From Malaciobacter halophilus (GTDB lineage: Bacteria > Campylobacterota > Campylobacteria > Campylobacterales > Arcobacteraceae), in the NCBI RefSeq assembly GCF_002837275.1, contig NZ_NXIF01000017.1, positions 1 to 56,932 of the forward strand: a stretch of DNA of 56,932 nucleotides, given 5' to 3'. The notes beneath the pieces were generated by a model that saw nothing but the letters and a program-made list of their open reading frames with translations, searched no databases and was not told where the DNA came from. This document shows positions 7,555-15,799 of the stretch, piece by piece. The translations under genes were made by a program, and so were the position numbers. Within the stretch, counting starts at the first letter, position 1. Every line of letters begins with the position of its first letter.

Positions 7555-10280
7555 TAAGCTAATACACTTTCACATCTTTTACATAAAGTATCTTCACTAT
7601 GTGATTTAAATTTCCAACATCTAGGACATTTTTCATCACTAACTTTACAAACATCAAATTTTTCTGAGTCAATTTCAAATGATACTAAAACCTTACCTTT
7701 TGCCTCTTTGCTTACACTACTTACTAAGAATAAGTCTTCTGCTTCAACATCTGGTAAAGATAGTATATCTTTACAATTTGTAACTAACTCTAACTCTAAA
7801 GTTGACTTAATTATTTTATCTTTTTTTAGTGTATCAATAGCTTCAGAAAATTTCTCTTTAGCTTTTAATAAAAGTTCTTCGTTAAGATTAGTTTCAACTT
7901 CAGGTAATTTCTCATCTTCAATATCAAAAATATCTGTTGCATCACCTTTAATAAACTCTGGTGCATACTCTAATAACTCATCCATAGTGTAAGTTAAAAT
8001 GCAAGCTAAAGAAGAGATAAGTTTTTTAGTAATTAAAGCCATAGCACTTTGAGAACTTCTTCTATGAATATCATTTTTATCATCACAATACAATCTATCT
8101 TTACAAACGTCTAAATAAATACCTGATAAATCAACAACTAAAAAGTTATTTAATTTATTTAATCCTTTAGAGAACTCATAAATTGCAAATGAATTTTCAA
8201 TCTCTGTAAATACTTTTTTAGCTTTTGCTAATATCCATTTATCAAGTTCACCCATTTTATCAATAGATACAACTTCATCTAAATCATCTATATTTGCAAG
8301 TAAAAATCTCGCTGTATTTCTAATTTTTCTATAAAGTTCTGCATTTTGCTTTAAAATATTATCTGAGATTTTTAAATCACTTTGATAATCACTCATAGCA
8401 ACCCACATTCTTAAAATTTCACTTCCATACTGTTTCATTACTTTATCAGGAGCAACTACATTTCCTTTTGACTTAGACATTTTTTCACCTTTTTCATCAA
8501 CAGTGAATCCATGAGTCAAAATAGATTTATAAGGAGCAACTTCATTTGAAGCTAATGTAGTTAAAAGTGAAGATTGGAACCAACCTCTGTGTTGGTCACT
8601 TCCTTCTAAATACATATCAGCTGGGAATGTTCCTGCATCATAATTTCTACTTCTTAATACTGCATTTTGAGTAGAACCACTATCAAACCATACATCTAAG
8701 ATATCCATAGTTTTTTCTAAATCATCTGGATTTAATCCACTTCCTGGGTATAGTAACTCTTCAATTGATAAGTCATACCAAGCATCACAACCTTTTTGCT
8801 CAAAAATCATAGCTGTATAGTTTAAAACTTTTTCATCAAAAATAATCTCATCAGTTTTTTTATTTCTAAAAAATGCAATTGGAACACCCCAATCTCTTTG
8901 TCTTGAAATACACCAATCAGGTCTACCTTCTAACATAGAACGTAATCTATTTCTACCCCATTCTGGATAAAACTTGATATTCTCTACTACATTTAAAGCA
9001 TTTTGTCTTAAAGTTTTATTCTCTTTTCCATACTCATCATCAATTGAAATAAACCATTGTTTAGTTGCCCTAAAAATAATCGGTTTATGCGTTCTCCAAC
9101 AATGTGGATAAGAGTGTCTAATATCAATTCTACTTAATAAAGCATCACCTAACTCTTCTAAAATTAACTCATTTGCTTTAAATACATGTACACCTAAATA
9201 TTTATCTGTATCTTTAAAAAGCTTTTCTCTTACAATTGTTTCATCATATTTTCCATATGCATCAACTGGCATTAAAACTTCAAGACCATATTTTAATCCA
9301 ACTTTATAGTCATCTTCCCCATGACCTGGAGCTGTATGTACAGCACCTGTACCTGCATCCATTTCAACATGGTCTGCTAAAATAATCTTAGAAGTTCTAC
9401 CATTTAAAGGATTGATTGCATTTGTATTTTCAAGCTCTTTAGGGCATACATTTTTTACAATTTCACCTTTTATTACTTCATTTTCAATTAATGAGTTATA
9501 AAGTTTTTTTGCAACAATAAATTTATCACTAGTTATTACATACTCTTCTTCAGCATTTAATGCAATTCCTGTATTAGATGGAAGTGTCCAAGGAGTTGTT
9601 GTCCAAATAACTAAACTTGCATCAATTGATTCATGCTTAAATGCAACATAAATTGAAGGTGAAGTTTTATCTTCATACTCAACTTCTGCTTCAGCTAATG
9701 CAGTTTGTGCTGCCCAAGACCAATAAACAGGTTTTGAACGTTGAACTAATAAACCTTGTTTTGCAATTGCACAAAGTTCTCTATAAATATTCGCTTCAAA
9801 TTTAAAATCCATAGTTAAATATGGATTTTCCCAATCTGCAATTACTCCAAGTTTTTTAAACTCATCTCTTTGAATATCTATAAATCTTGAAGCATGAGCT
9901 CTACATAACTCTCTAATTTTAGATTTTGGTAACTCTTTTTTCTTTGTATTACCAATTTTTTCTTCTACTTTTTGCTCAATTGGTAAACCATGACAGTCCC
10001 AACCTGGAACATATCTAACAGATTTTCCATCAAAATAGTGATATTTAATAATAATATCTTTAAGTACTTTATTTAATGCATGACCTATGTGAATATGCCC
10101 ATTAGCATATGGTGGTCCATCATGTAGAGTAAAACTTTCTCGTCCTTGTCTATTCTTTTTCATTTTCTCATAAACATTTTTCTCATCCCAAGCTTTGTAT
10201 CTCTTAGGCTCATTTTGCGGTAAATTTCCTCTCATTGGAAACTTTGTTTTTGGAAGCAATAAACTATCTTTATAATCCAT
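7554..10280 (-). CDS. ileS: Isoleucyl-tRNA synthetase
   Basis: Charges tRNA-Ile with isoleucine in the cytoplasm. The 908-aa class I synthetase shows the HIGH signature as [11 protein letters not shown] (about 61-71), the CP1 editing domain with [11 protein letters not shown], the KMSKS loop (KMSKSKGN near 604) and a C-terminal zinc finger (CPRCWKF, then CKRC). Length and zinc finger match the bacterial eubacterial-type enzyme. It is followed by a coupled 36-aa peptide and a NifU-like gene on the same strand. Upstream lies a 384-bp gap shared with the divergent mqo. Confidence 0.97.
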   Translation of the reverse strand: MDYKDSLLLPKTKFPMRGNLPQNEPKRYKAWDEKNVYEKMKKNRQGRESFTLHDGPPYANGHIHIGHALNKVLKDIIIKYHYFDGKSVRYVPGWDCHGLPIEQKVEEKIGNTKKKELPKSKIRELCRAHASRFIDIQRDEFKKLGVIADWENPYLTMDFKFEANIYRELCAIAKQGLLVQRSKPVYWSWAAQTALAEAEVEYEDKTSPSIYVAFKHESIDASLVIWTTTPWTLPSNTGIALNAEEEYVITSDKFIVAKKLYNSLIENEVIKGEIVKNVCPKELENTNAINPLNGRTSKIILADHVEMDAGTGAVHTAPGHGEDDYKVGLKYGLEVLMPVDAYGKYDETIVREKLFKDTDKYLGVHVFKANELILEELGDALLSRIDIRHSYPHCWRTHKPIIFRATKQWFISIDDEYGKENKTLRQNALNVVENIKFYPEWGRNRLRSMLEGRPDWCISRQRDWGVPIAFFRNKKTDEIIFDEKVLNYTAMIFEQKGCDAWYDLSIEELLYPGSGLNPDDLEKTMDILDVWFDSGSTQNAVLRSRNYDAGTFPADMYLEGSDQHRGWFQSSLLTTLASNEVAPYKSILTHGFTVDEKGEKMSKSKGNVVAPDKVMKQYGSEILRMWVAMSDYQSDLKISDNILKQNAELYRKIRNTARFLLANIDDLDEVVSIDKMGELDKWILAKAKKVFTEIENSFAIYEFSKGLNKLNNFLVVDLSGIYLDVCKDRLYCDDKNDIHRRSSQSAMALITKKLISSLACILTYTMDELLEYAPEFIKGDATDIFDIEDEKLPEVETNLNEELLLKAKEKFSEAIDTLKKDKIIKSTLELELVTNCKDILSLPDVEAEDLFLVSSVSKEAKGKVLVSFEIDSEKFDVCKVSDEKCPRCWKFKSHSEDTLCKRCESVLA

Positions 10281-10664
10281 ATCTGTACTACCTTCAATAT
10301 ATTAAGTATTTGTTCTATTTCATTAAATCGTAGATTATAACTAAGATTTAGTAAAATTTGATTTAATCACTTACTAAGCTTTATAATATTAAATTAACCT
10401 AAATTGAGTAATTTAATGTTATTTTTATAAGTTAATCTTATAATCTAGTTTAAATACAAAATTTTTACTCACTTACCACAGAAGTAACCATTATAAAACA
10501 TAATGTACAATTATTGTACATATGAAATACTAAGTTTTCTGTTATAATGTTACGAAAGAGGATATATTGTAACAATCATGTACAGTTTTTTTTATTTTTA
10601 TACCAAAAATGATTTAAATATGATAGTATCCTTTATATTTTAAAACTTGATGGGGATTATTAAT
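10281..10664. other. Divergent control region between ileS and mqo
   Basis: 384 bp without a gene. It holds a perfect 19-bp palindrome (10503-10521), a TATAAT for mqo at 10543-10548 and a second CATGTACAG element at 10577-10585. The mqo leader after that -10 is long (over 100 nt) with a T-run around 10586-10593. I see no known RNA family and no convincing open reading frame. Confidence 0.5.
10503..10521. promoter_or_regulatory. Perfect palindrome at the mqo promoter
   Basis: ATGTACAATTATTGTACAT, two 9-bp arms around a central T. Its right edge touches the -35 position of the mqo -10 box TATAAT (10543-10548), so a dimeric regulator bound here would act on mqo. The regulator is unknown. Confidence 0.5.
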
Positions 10665-12014
10665 ATGAACGAGAAACATTATGAAGTAGTTATTGTCGGT
10701 GGAGGTATTTCTGGTGCAGCTTTATACTACGAGCTTGCAAAATATACAAATGTAAAAAGCATCTGTATGTTAGAAAAATATGAAGATCTCGCTACTTTAA
10801 ACACTAAAGGTACAAGTAACTCACAAACAATTCACGTAGGTGATATTGAAACAAACTACACATTAGAAAAAGCAAAAATCACAAAAAGAACAGCAAAAAT
10901 GATTGAAAAGTTTTGCCTTCAATATAATCTACAAGATAAAGTTATGTTCAAACATCAAAAGATGGCACTTGGTGTTGGGGAAAAAGAAGTTGAATTTATA
11001 AAAAATAGATATGAAGAGTTTAAAACTATATTTCCTTACTTAGAGTTATGGGATAAAGAAGATTTAAAACAATTAGAACCAAAACTAGTATATTTAGATA
11101 ATGGTCAAGAAAGACCAGAACCTATTTTAGCAATGGGTGCAAAAGACCAATATACAACAGTTGAATATGGTCAAATGACTAAAGAGCTTGCAAAAGCAGC
11201 ACAAGCGTGTGAAAATGTTGTTACTGATATATTCTATAACTCTGAAGTAGACGAAATAGAGCAAGTAGGTGAAAAATATAAAATCACTACAACTGCAGGT
11301 ACTGTGTTTACTGCTGATTTTGTTGTTGTAAATGCTGGTGCACACTCACTATATTTAGCACATAAAATGGGTTATGGGAAACATATGGGTTGTCTTCCAA
11401 TGGCAGGAAGTTTTTATATAACAGGTGGAGAGTTCTTAAATGGTAAAGTTTATATGGTACAAAATGACAAACTACCATTTGCAGCACTTCATGGTGATCC
11501 AGATATTTTAGCTGATGGAAAAACAAGATTTGGTCCAACTGCACTTATGCTTCCAAAACTAGAAAGATATAAGCCTGGTACTTATTTAGATTTCTTTAAA
11601 ACTTTAAATTTAGATGGTAATATTATTAAAATATTTTGGGATTTATTAAAAGATAGTGATATTAGAAACTATGTATTAAGAAACTTCTTATTTGAAGTTC
11701 CAGGATTAAATAAAAAACTATTTGTTAAAGATGCAAGAAAAATTGTTCCATCATTAAAAGAAGAAGATATTGAATATGCAAAAGGATTTGGAGGAGTAAG
11801 ACCACAAGTTCTTAATAAAGAAGAGCAAAAACTAATGTTAGGTGAAGCTTCAATTAATCCAGGAACAGGAATTATATTTAATATGACTCCAAGTCCAGGT
11901 GCTACATCTTGTTTAGGAAATGCAGAAAGAGATATTCAAACAATAGCAGAATATTTAAATCTTGAGTTTGATAGAAAACAGTTTTTATCTGATTTAACAG
12001 AAGATGAAGAGTAA
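10665..12014 (+). CDS. mqo: Malate:quinone oxidoreductase
   Basis: Membrane-associated FAD enzyme that oxidises malate to oxaloacetate and reduces the quinone pool, replacing NAD malate dehydrogenase in the TCA cycle. Seen: FAD-binding VVIVGGGISGAALYYEL at the N-terminus, the family segment NTKGTSNSQTIHVGDIETNY, and C-terminal GGVRPQVLN and TPSPGATSC motifs. The ATG at 10665 (449 aa) is preferred because TGGGGA at 10651-10656 is well spaced; an in-frame TTG/ATG at 10647/10650 would place that ribosome site inside the gene. It fits the Helicobacter-type enzyme in length. Ends in a long perfect hairpin terminator. Confidence 0.9.
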   Translation: MNEKHYEVVIVGGGISGAALYYELAKYTNVKSICMLEKYEDLATLNTKGTSNSQTIHVGDIETNYTLEKAKITKRTAKMIEKFCLQYNLQDKVMFKHQKMALGVGEKEVEFIKNRYEEFKTIFPYLELWDKEDLKQLEPKLVYLDNGQERPEPILAMGAKDQYTTVEYGQMTKELAKAAQACENVVTDIFYNSEVDEIEQVGEKYKITTTAGTVFTADFVVVNAGAHSLYLAHKMGYGKHMGCLPMAGSFYITGGEFLNGKVYMVQNDKLPFAALHGDPDILADGKTRFGPTALMLPKLERYKPGTYLDFFKTLNLDGNIIKIFWDLLKDSDIRNYVLRNFLFEVPGLNKKLFVKDARKIVPSLKEEDIEYAKGFGGVRPQVLNKEEQKLMLGEASINPGTGIIFNMTPSPGATSCLGNAERDIQTIAEYLNLEFDRKQFLSDLTEDEE

Positions 12015-12025
12015 AAACTTCTACT

Positions 12026-12060
12026 TAAATATATAGTATGAACTTCATACTATATATTTA
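12026..12060. terminator. Long hairpin terminator after mqo
   Basis: Perfect 35-nt inverted repeat with 17-bp arms around a single C (12043), starting 11 bp after the mqo stop. AT-rich, with a TTTA right flank. Probably terminates mqo. Confidence 0.7.
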
Positions 12061-12134
12061 ATACTCTTATTAACCTTTTATTTAACCAAAATTACTATAA
12101 TCATATATATAAATAGATACTCAAAGGATAAAAA

Positions 12135-12653
12135 GTGTTCAATAATATATTTGATGAAAATAAAATGCAAGAGTTACAAATTTTATTAAGAGAAAATAAA
12201 AAAACAGTAACTTGTGCAGAGAGTTGTACCGGTGGATTATTAGCTTCTATGATTACAGAACTTTCTGGTTCCTCTGATATATTTAATGGTTCAATTGTTT
12301 CTTATTCCAATGAAATTAAAAATAAAAAACTAAATGTAAAAATAAAGAATTTAGAAGAATTTGGTGCAGTTAGTACACAAGTAGTTGAAGATATGATTGA
12401 TGGTTCAATACAGATGTTTGATGCTGATTTTGCCCTTGCTACAAGTGGTATTGCTGGACCAACAGGAGCAACAAAAAATAAGCCAGTAGGTACGGTTGTA
12501 ATAGGTGTAGGAGCCAAAAATGGCGATAAAATCGTTGATGTATATCACTTTGATGGTAACCGAAAAGAAGTTCAGATACAAGCTGCAAAAACAACTTTTA
12601 AAATTTTTTTAAAATTTTTTCAAAAAACCCTTGACAAACAAAAAATTTTTTAA
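12135..12653 (+). CDS. CinA C-terminal family nicotinamide-nucleotide amidase
   Basis: 172-aa stand-alone CinA C-terminal domain (PncC/YgaD type), which hydrolyses nicotinamide mononucleotide to nicotinate mononucleotide in NAD recycling. Seen: TCAESCTGGLLASMITELSGSS near residues 24-45 and ALATSGIAGPTGATKNKPVGTV. No N-terminal molybdopterin-like domain is present, so it is the short form. The start is GTG at 12135, supported by AAAGGA at 12123-12128. The last codons contain the promoter of the tRNA array that follows. Confidence 0.85.
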   Translation: MFNNIFDENKMQELQILLRENKKTVTCAESCTGGLLASMITELSGSSDIFNGSIVSYSNEIKNKKLNVKIKNLEEFGAVSTQVVEDMIDGSIQMFDADFALATSGIAGPTGATKNKPVGTVVIGVGAKNGDKIVDVYHFDGNRKEVQIQAAKTTFKIFLKFFQKTLDKQKIF

Positions 12654-12659
12654 TATAAT
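12631..12659 (+). promoter_or_regulatory. Consensus sigma70 promoter of the tRNA array
   Basis: TTGACA at 12631-12636, exactly 17 bp, then TATAAT at 12654-12659. The -35 and most of the spacer lie inside the last codons of the upstream amidase gene, whose TAA (12651-12653) abuts the -10. Transcription would start about 15 nt before tRNA-Lys. Confidence 0.85.
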
Positions 12660-12681
12660 TCCACTCCATTTTAAGAAAGAC

Positions 12682-12757
12682 GACCCGTTAGCTCAGCTGG
12701 TAGAGCATCTCCCTTTTAAGGAGGTGGCCGAAGGTTCGAATCCTTCACGGGTCACCA
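12682..12757 (+). tRNA. tRNA-Lys (anticodon TTT)
   Basis: 76-nt cloverleaf with acceptor arms GACCCGT / ACGGGTC, D-arm GCTCAGCTGGTAGAGC, anticodon loop CTTTTAA and T-arm GGTTCGAATCC, with CCA encoded. First gene of a four-tRNA array. Confidence 0.97.
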
Positions 12758-12778
12758 CTTAAAATGTTTATCAAATTT

Positions 12779-12853
12779 GGCCCCTTCATCTAGCGGTTAG
12801 GATTCATGGTTTTCATCCATGCCACAGGAGTTCGAGTCTCCTAGGGGTCACCA
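12779..12853 (+). tRNA. tRNA-Glu (anticodon TTC)
   Basis: 75-nt cloverleaf. Acceptor GGCCCCT / AGGGGTC (one G-U pair), anticodon loop TTTTCAT, T-arm with GTTCGAGTC, CCA encoded. Second gene of the array. Confidence 0.96.
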
Positions 12854-12871
12854 AATCATAATAATCTTTTC

Positions 12872-12947
12872 GGTCGATTAGCTCAGTTGGTAGAGCGCTA
12901 CCCTTACAAGGTAGATGCCAGTGGTTCGAGTCCACTATCGACCACCA
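12872..12947 (+). tRNA. tRNA-Val (anticodon TAC)
   Basis: 76-nt cloverleaf. Acceptor GGTCGAT / ATCGACC, D-arm GCTCAGTTGGTAGAGC, anticodon loop CTTACAA, T-arm GGTTCGAGTCC, CCA encoded. Third gene of the array. Confidence 0.97.
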
Positions 12948-12960
12948 CTTTTTTATTGTT

Positions 12961-13038
12961 GCGGCTGTAGTTTAGTTTGGTTAGAATGCCTGCCTGTCAC
13001 GCAGGAGGTCGCGAGTTCGAGTCTCGTCAGCCGCGCCA
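12961..13038 (+). tRNA. tRNA-Asp (anticodon GTC)
   Basis: 78-nt cloverleaf. Acceptor GCGGCTG / CAGCCGC, discriminator G, anticodon loop CTGTCAC in a CCTGC/GCAGG stem, T-arm with GTTCGAGTC, CCA encoded. Last gene of the array. I see no clear terminator before the histidine kinase gene 111 bp downstream. Confidence 0.97.
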
Positions 13039-13149
13039 CTTTGAAACACTTTATAAATTTTTTCATTTCATTTTAATATTCATACAAGTTTTTAATCAAA
13101 AATAAGATATATTTATATACATAAGCTTTACATATTTAAAGGATAGCAT

Positions 13150-14727
13150 TTGATTAGAGCTAAATCACTCTATCAACTTATTGTATATAGTATCATTTTT
13201 ATTATAATTTTAATCTCATCTTTTACCCTTATAATTATTGACAACACATTTGAAGAGTTTCAAGAAAAAATTAGAATTATAAAAGAAAACTACACAAGTA
13301 AGCAAAAAGACTTAATAAAACAAGATATTGCAAACACGATAAAATTTATACATTTTTATCATACAAAGTATAAAGACAAAAAGCCTGAAATACAAATTAA
13401 AAAAGAGATTATTCAAGCAATAGAAACTATGAAAAATCAAAAAGATATAAATGATTATACTTTTGTTTATGATTTTAATGGAACTTCAATATATTATCCA
13501 ATAGGAAAAGCAGGAAGAAATCTATATGAATTCACAGATAAAAATGGTACAAAAGTAATTAAAGATCTTATTGAAATTTCTAAGCTGCCTCAAGGTGGTT
13601 TTGTTCAATATCTTTGGTATAAACCTGAACTAAAAAGAAATGCAAACAAAATATCATTTGCAATGTCATATAAACCATGGAACTGGACAATAGGTAAAGG
13701 TGTATATTTAGATAAAATAAAAAAATTAGTAAATGAAAAAGAGAATGAATATGACCAAAAAATTTCAAACTCTACTTTACAAATCACATCTTTAACAATT
13801 ATGCTTGTTTTATACTCTATTTTTATATATAAAAATGCAACTATTTTAATTGCAAAAGAAGTAAGAGAAATAGGAAAATTTTTTAAAAAATCACAAGATG
13901 ATGATAACCCAATAAATCATGATAAAATTCTTTTTACTGAATTTAGAACTATTGTTAATTATGCAAATGAAGCTTTAACAAGCATAAAATATAAAAAACA
14001 TCTTTTAGAAGATATAAACAAGAACTTAGAGGCTAAAGTTGAAGAAAAAACGAAAGAGTTAACTAATTTAGTTGACTCGCAAAAACAGTTTTTAAAAAAT
14101 TCGGTTCATGAAATCAATACACCTTTAGCAATTATACAAACAAATATTGATTTATTAAAAAGAAAAATTCCTCAAAACTCATATATTACAAATATTGAAT
14201 CAGGAGCAAAAATCATACAGTATATTTATGATGATTTATCTTTTATGATAAAAAAAGATAGAATAGAGTATAAAAAAGAGTATTTAAACTTCTCCGAAGT
14301 ACTACTATCTAGAATTGAGTTTTTTGAAGAGATTGCAAAATCAAACTCTTTATTTTTTATCTCTAATATTGAAGAAGATATATATATAAAATTTAATAAA
14401 ACAGAACTTCAAAGAATTATTGATAATAATTTATCTAATGCAATAAAATACTCTTATGCAAAATCTCCAATATATATAAAACTAATATATATTGATGATA
14501 TTCATGTAAAATTTGAAGTTAAAACTGCATCACAAAAAATTGATAGTAAAAATAAAATTTTTAATGATTTTTATAGAGAAAATAATGCACGAGGCGGATT
14601 TGGACTTGGCTTAAGAATTGTAAAAGAGATATGTGATAAGAACTTTGTTACAATCAAGTTAGATTCAAATGAACAAGAAACAAAATTTACATATAGGTTT
14701 AATATAAATGAAAATACTACTTCTTGA
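13150..14727 (+). CDS. Cache-domain sensor histidine kinase
   Basis: Inner-membrane sensor kinase of 525 aa: membrane helix (about 11-31), periplasmic single-Cache-type domain (about 35-205) with the SYKPWNWTIGKGVYLDKI ending typical of Cache_2, second membrane helix (about 212-230), coiled linker, HisKA domain with His320 in NSVHEINTPL, and HATPase with N-box NNLSNAIKYS and G2 box GGFGLGLRIVKEI. The usual DxGxG G1 box is not evident (the segment reads VKTASQKID). TTG start at 13150, with AAAGGA 6 nt upstream. Overlaps its response regulator by 20 bp. Located just before two symporter operons, so a carboxylate such as acetate is a possible ligand (inference). Confidence 0.85.
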   Translation: MIRAKSLYQLIVYSIIFIIILISSFTLIIIDNTFEEFQEKIRIIKENYTSKQKDLIKQDIANTIKFIHFYHTKYKDKKPEIQIKKEIIQAIETMKNQKDINDYTFVYDFNGTSIYYPIGKAGRNLYEFTDKNGTKVIKDLIEISKLPQGGFVQYLWYKPELKRNANKISFAMSYKPWNWTIGKGVYLDKIKKLVNEKENEYDQKISNSTLQITSLTIMLVLYSIFIYKNATILIAKEVREIGKFFKKSQDDDNPINHDKILFTEFRTIVNYANEALTSIKYKKHLLEDINKNLEAKVEEKTKELTNLVDSQKQFLKNSVHEINTPLAIIQTNIDLLKRKIPQNSYITNIESGAKIIQYIYDDLSFMIKKDRIEYKKEYLNFSEVLLSRIEFFEEIAKSNSLFFISNIEEDIYIKFNKTELQRIIDNNLSNAIKYSYAKSPIYIKLIYIDDIHVKFEVKTASQKIDSKNKIFNDFYRENNARGGFGLGLRIVKEICDKNFVTIKLDSNEQETKFTYRFNINENTTS

Positions 14728-15370
14728 AGATGAATTAATGTTAAATAATGCAATAAGTGAATATCTTAAAAATATTGGGCATATGGTTGACAGTTTTACT
14801 GATGGACAACAAGTTGTTGAGAATATAAACTCATCTTATGATTTACTTATTTTAGATATTAATGTACCTAAAAAAGATGGTTTTGAGATACTTGATGAGT
14901 TAAATCAAAAAAAGATTTATATTCCAACTATTTTTATTAGTGCTTTAGTTGATATTGAAGATATTACAAAAGCTTACGATTTAGGTTGTAGAGAGTATAT
15001 TAAAAAACCTTTTCATTTAGGAGAATTAGGAATAAAAATAAATCAAATTTTAAAAAAAGACCAAAAAAATACTTCTCATATTAGATTTAGTGAACACTAC
15101 TCTTATGCAAAAGATACACAAACACTATATTTTGATGGAGAACCACAAACACTTACTAAAAAACAATCAGAAATCATTCATATACTTGCACTAAATATTA
15201 ATATGATTGTTGACTTTGAAAGATTTAGAATTGATATTTGGGGAGGAGAAAATATAGACAATCCTACAATTAGAGCAGAAATTTCTAGGTTAAAAAAAGC
15301 ATTAAAAGAGGATTTCATAAAAAATATTAGAGGTTTAGGCTATAAAATAGATAGATTTTACTCTGTATAA
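14708..15370 (+). CDS. OmpR-family response regulator
   Basis: 220-aa two-component regulator paired with the overlapping histidine kinase. Receiver domain (about 1-118) with the acidic pair EDE (7-9), phospho-acceptor Asp50 in LLILDINVPKKDG and Lys100 in EYIKKPF; C-terminal winged-helix domain (about 125-218) with TIRAEISRLKKAL recognition helix and IRGLGYKI wing. OmpR-class regulators bind as tandem dimers to direct repeats about 10-11 bp apart; TGCTA repeats at 11-bp spacing occur before the next two symporter operons and before pta, so these are its candidate targets (inference). Confidence 0.9.
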   Translation: MKILLLEDELMLNNAISEYLKNIGHMVDSFTDGQQVVENINSSYDLLILDINVPKKDGFEILDELNQKKIYIPTIFISALVDIEDITKAYDLGCREYIKKPFHLGELGIKINQILKKDQKNTSHIRFSEHYSYAKDTQTLYFDGEPQTLTKKQSEIIHILALNINMIVDFERFRIDIWGGENIDNPTIRAEISRLKKALKEDFIKNIRGLGYKIDRFYSV

Positions 15371-15442
15371 AACTACCAACTTTAGGGCTTTTATGCCCTA
15401 CTCTCAATTTTTTTCAAACATTTTTTTACATTTTAGTTAAAT

Positions 15443-15475
15443 TGCTACCCTTTTGCTATATACAGCTATTATACT
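15443..15475 (+). promoter_or_regulatory. Direct repeats TGCTA, 11 bp apart, with -10 box (DUF4212 promoter)
   Basis: TGCTA at 15443-15447 and 15454-15458 (11-bp period), then a weaker AGCTA at 15464. A -10-like TATACT stands at 15470-15475, so the second repeat begins 16 bp before it and covers the -35 position, as expected for an OmpR/PhoB-type activator. The pta promoter shows the same geometry. Confidence 0.5.
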
Positions 15476-15533
15476 TTCAATGTTGGATGACTAAACAATT
15501 TATTTGTTAGTATAAATTTATGAAGGAGAGAAC

Positions 15534-15788
15534 ATGAGTCCAGAAAAAGCTCAAGCTTATTGGAAAGAAAATATAACTACTATTTTAAAACTTTTAGTAG
15601 TTTGGTTTATCGTTTCTTTTGGTTGTGGAATCATTTTTATAAATGAACTTAATGCAATCGAAATAAGTGGTGTTAAGTTAGGATTTTGGTTCGCACAACA
15701 AGGTGCAATTTATGTATTTGTTATCTTAATTTTTGTTTATGTAAAAGCAATGACAAAAATTGATGAGAAATATGGTGTAGATGAGTAG
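15534..15788 (+). CDS. DUF4212 small subunit of a sodium:solute symporter
   Basis: 84-aa membrane protein of the DUF4212 family: [10 protein letters not shown] at the N-terminus, then two membrane helices (about 18-38 and 50-72). DUF4212 proteins are always encoded just before a VC_2705-type sodium:solute symporter and are thought to be its small subunit. Here the partner starts 11 bp downstream. AAGGAGAG at 15523-15530 gives a strong ribosome site. The gene itself is intact although its partner carries a nonsense codon. Confidence 0.85.
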   Translation: MSPEKAQAYWKENITTILKLLVVWFIVSFGCGIIFINELNAIEISGVKLGFWFAQQGAIYVFVILIFVYVKAMTKIDEKYGVDE

Positions 15789-15799
15789 GAGATAAGAAA

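Noticed and set aside
10647-10664. TTG/ATG start upstream in mqo
   Set aside because: The GGGGA ribosome site lies between these codons and the ATG at 10665, and the protein of 449 aa matches the family N-terminus.
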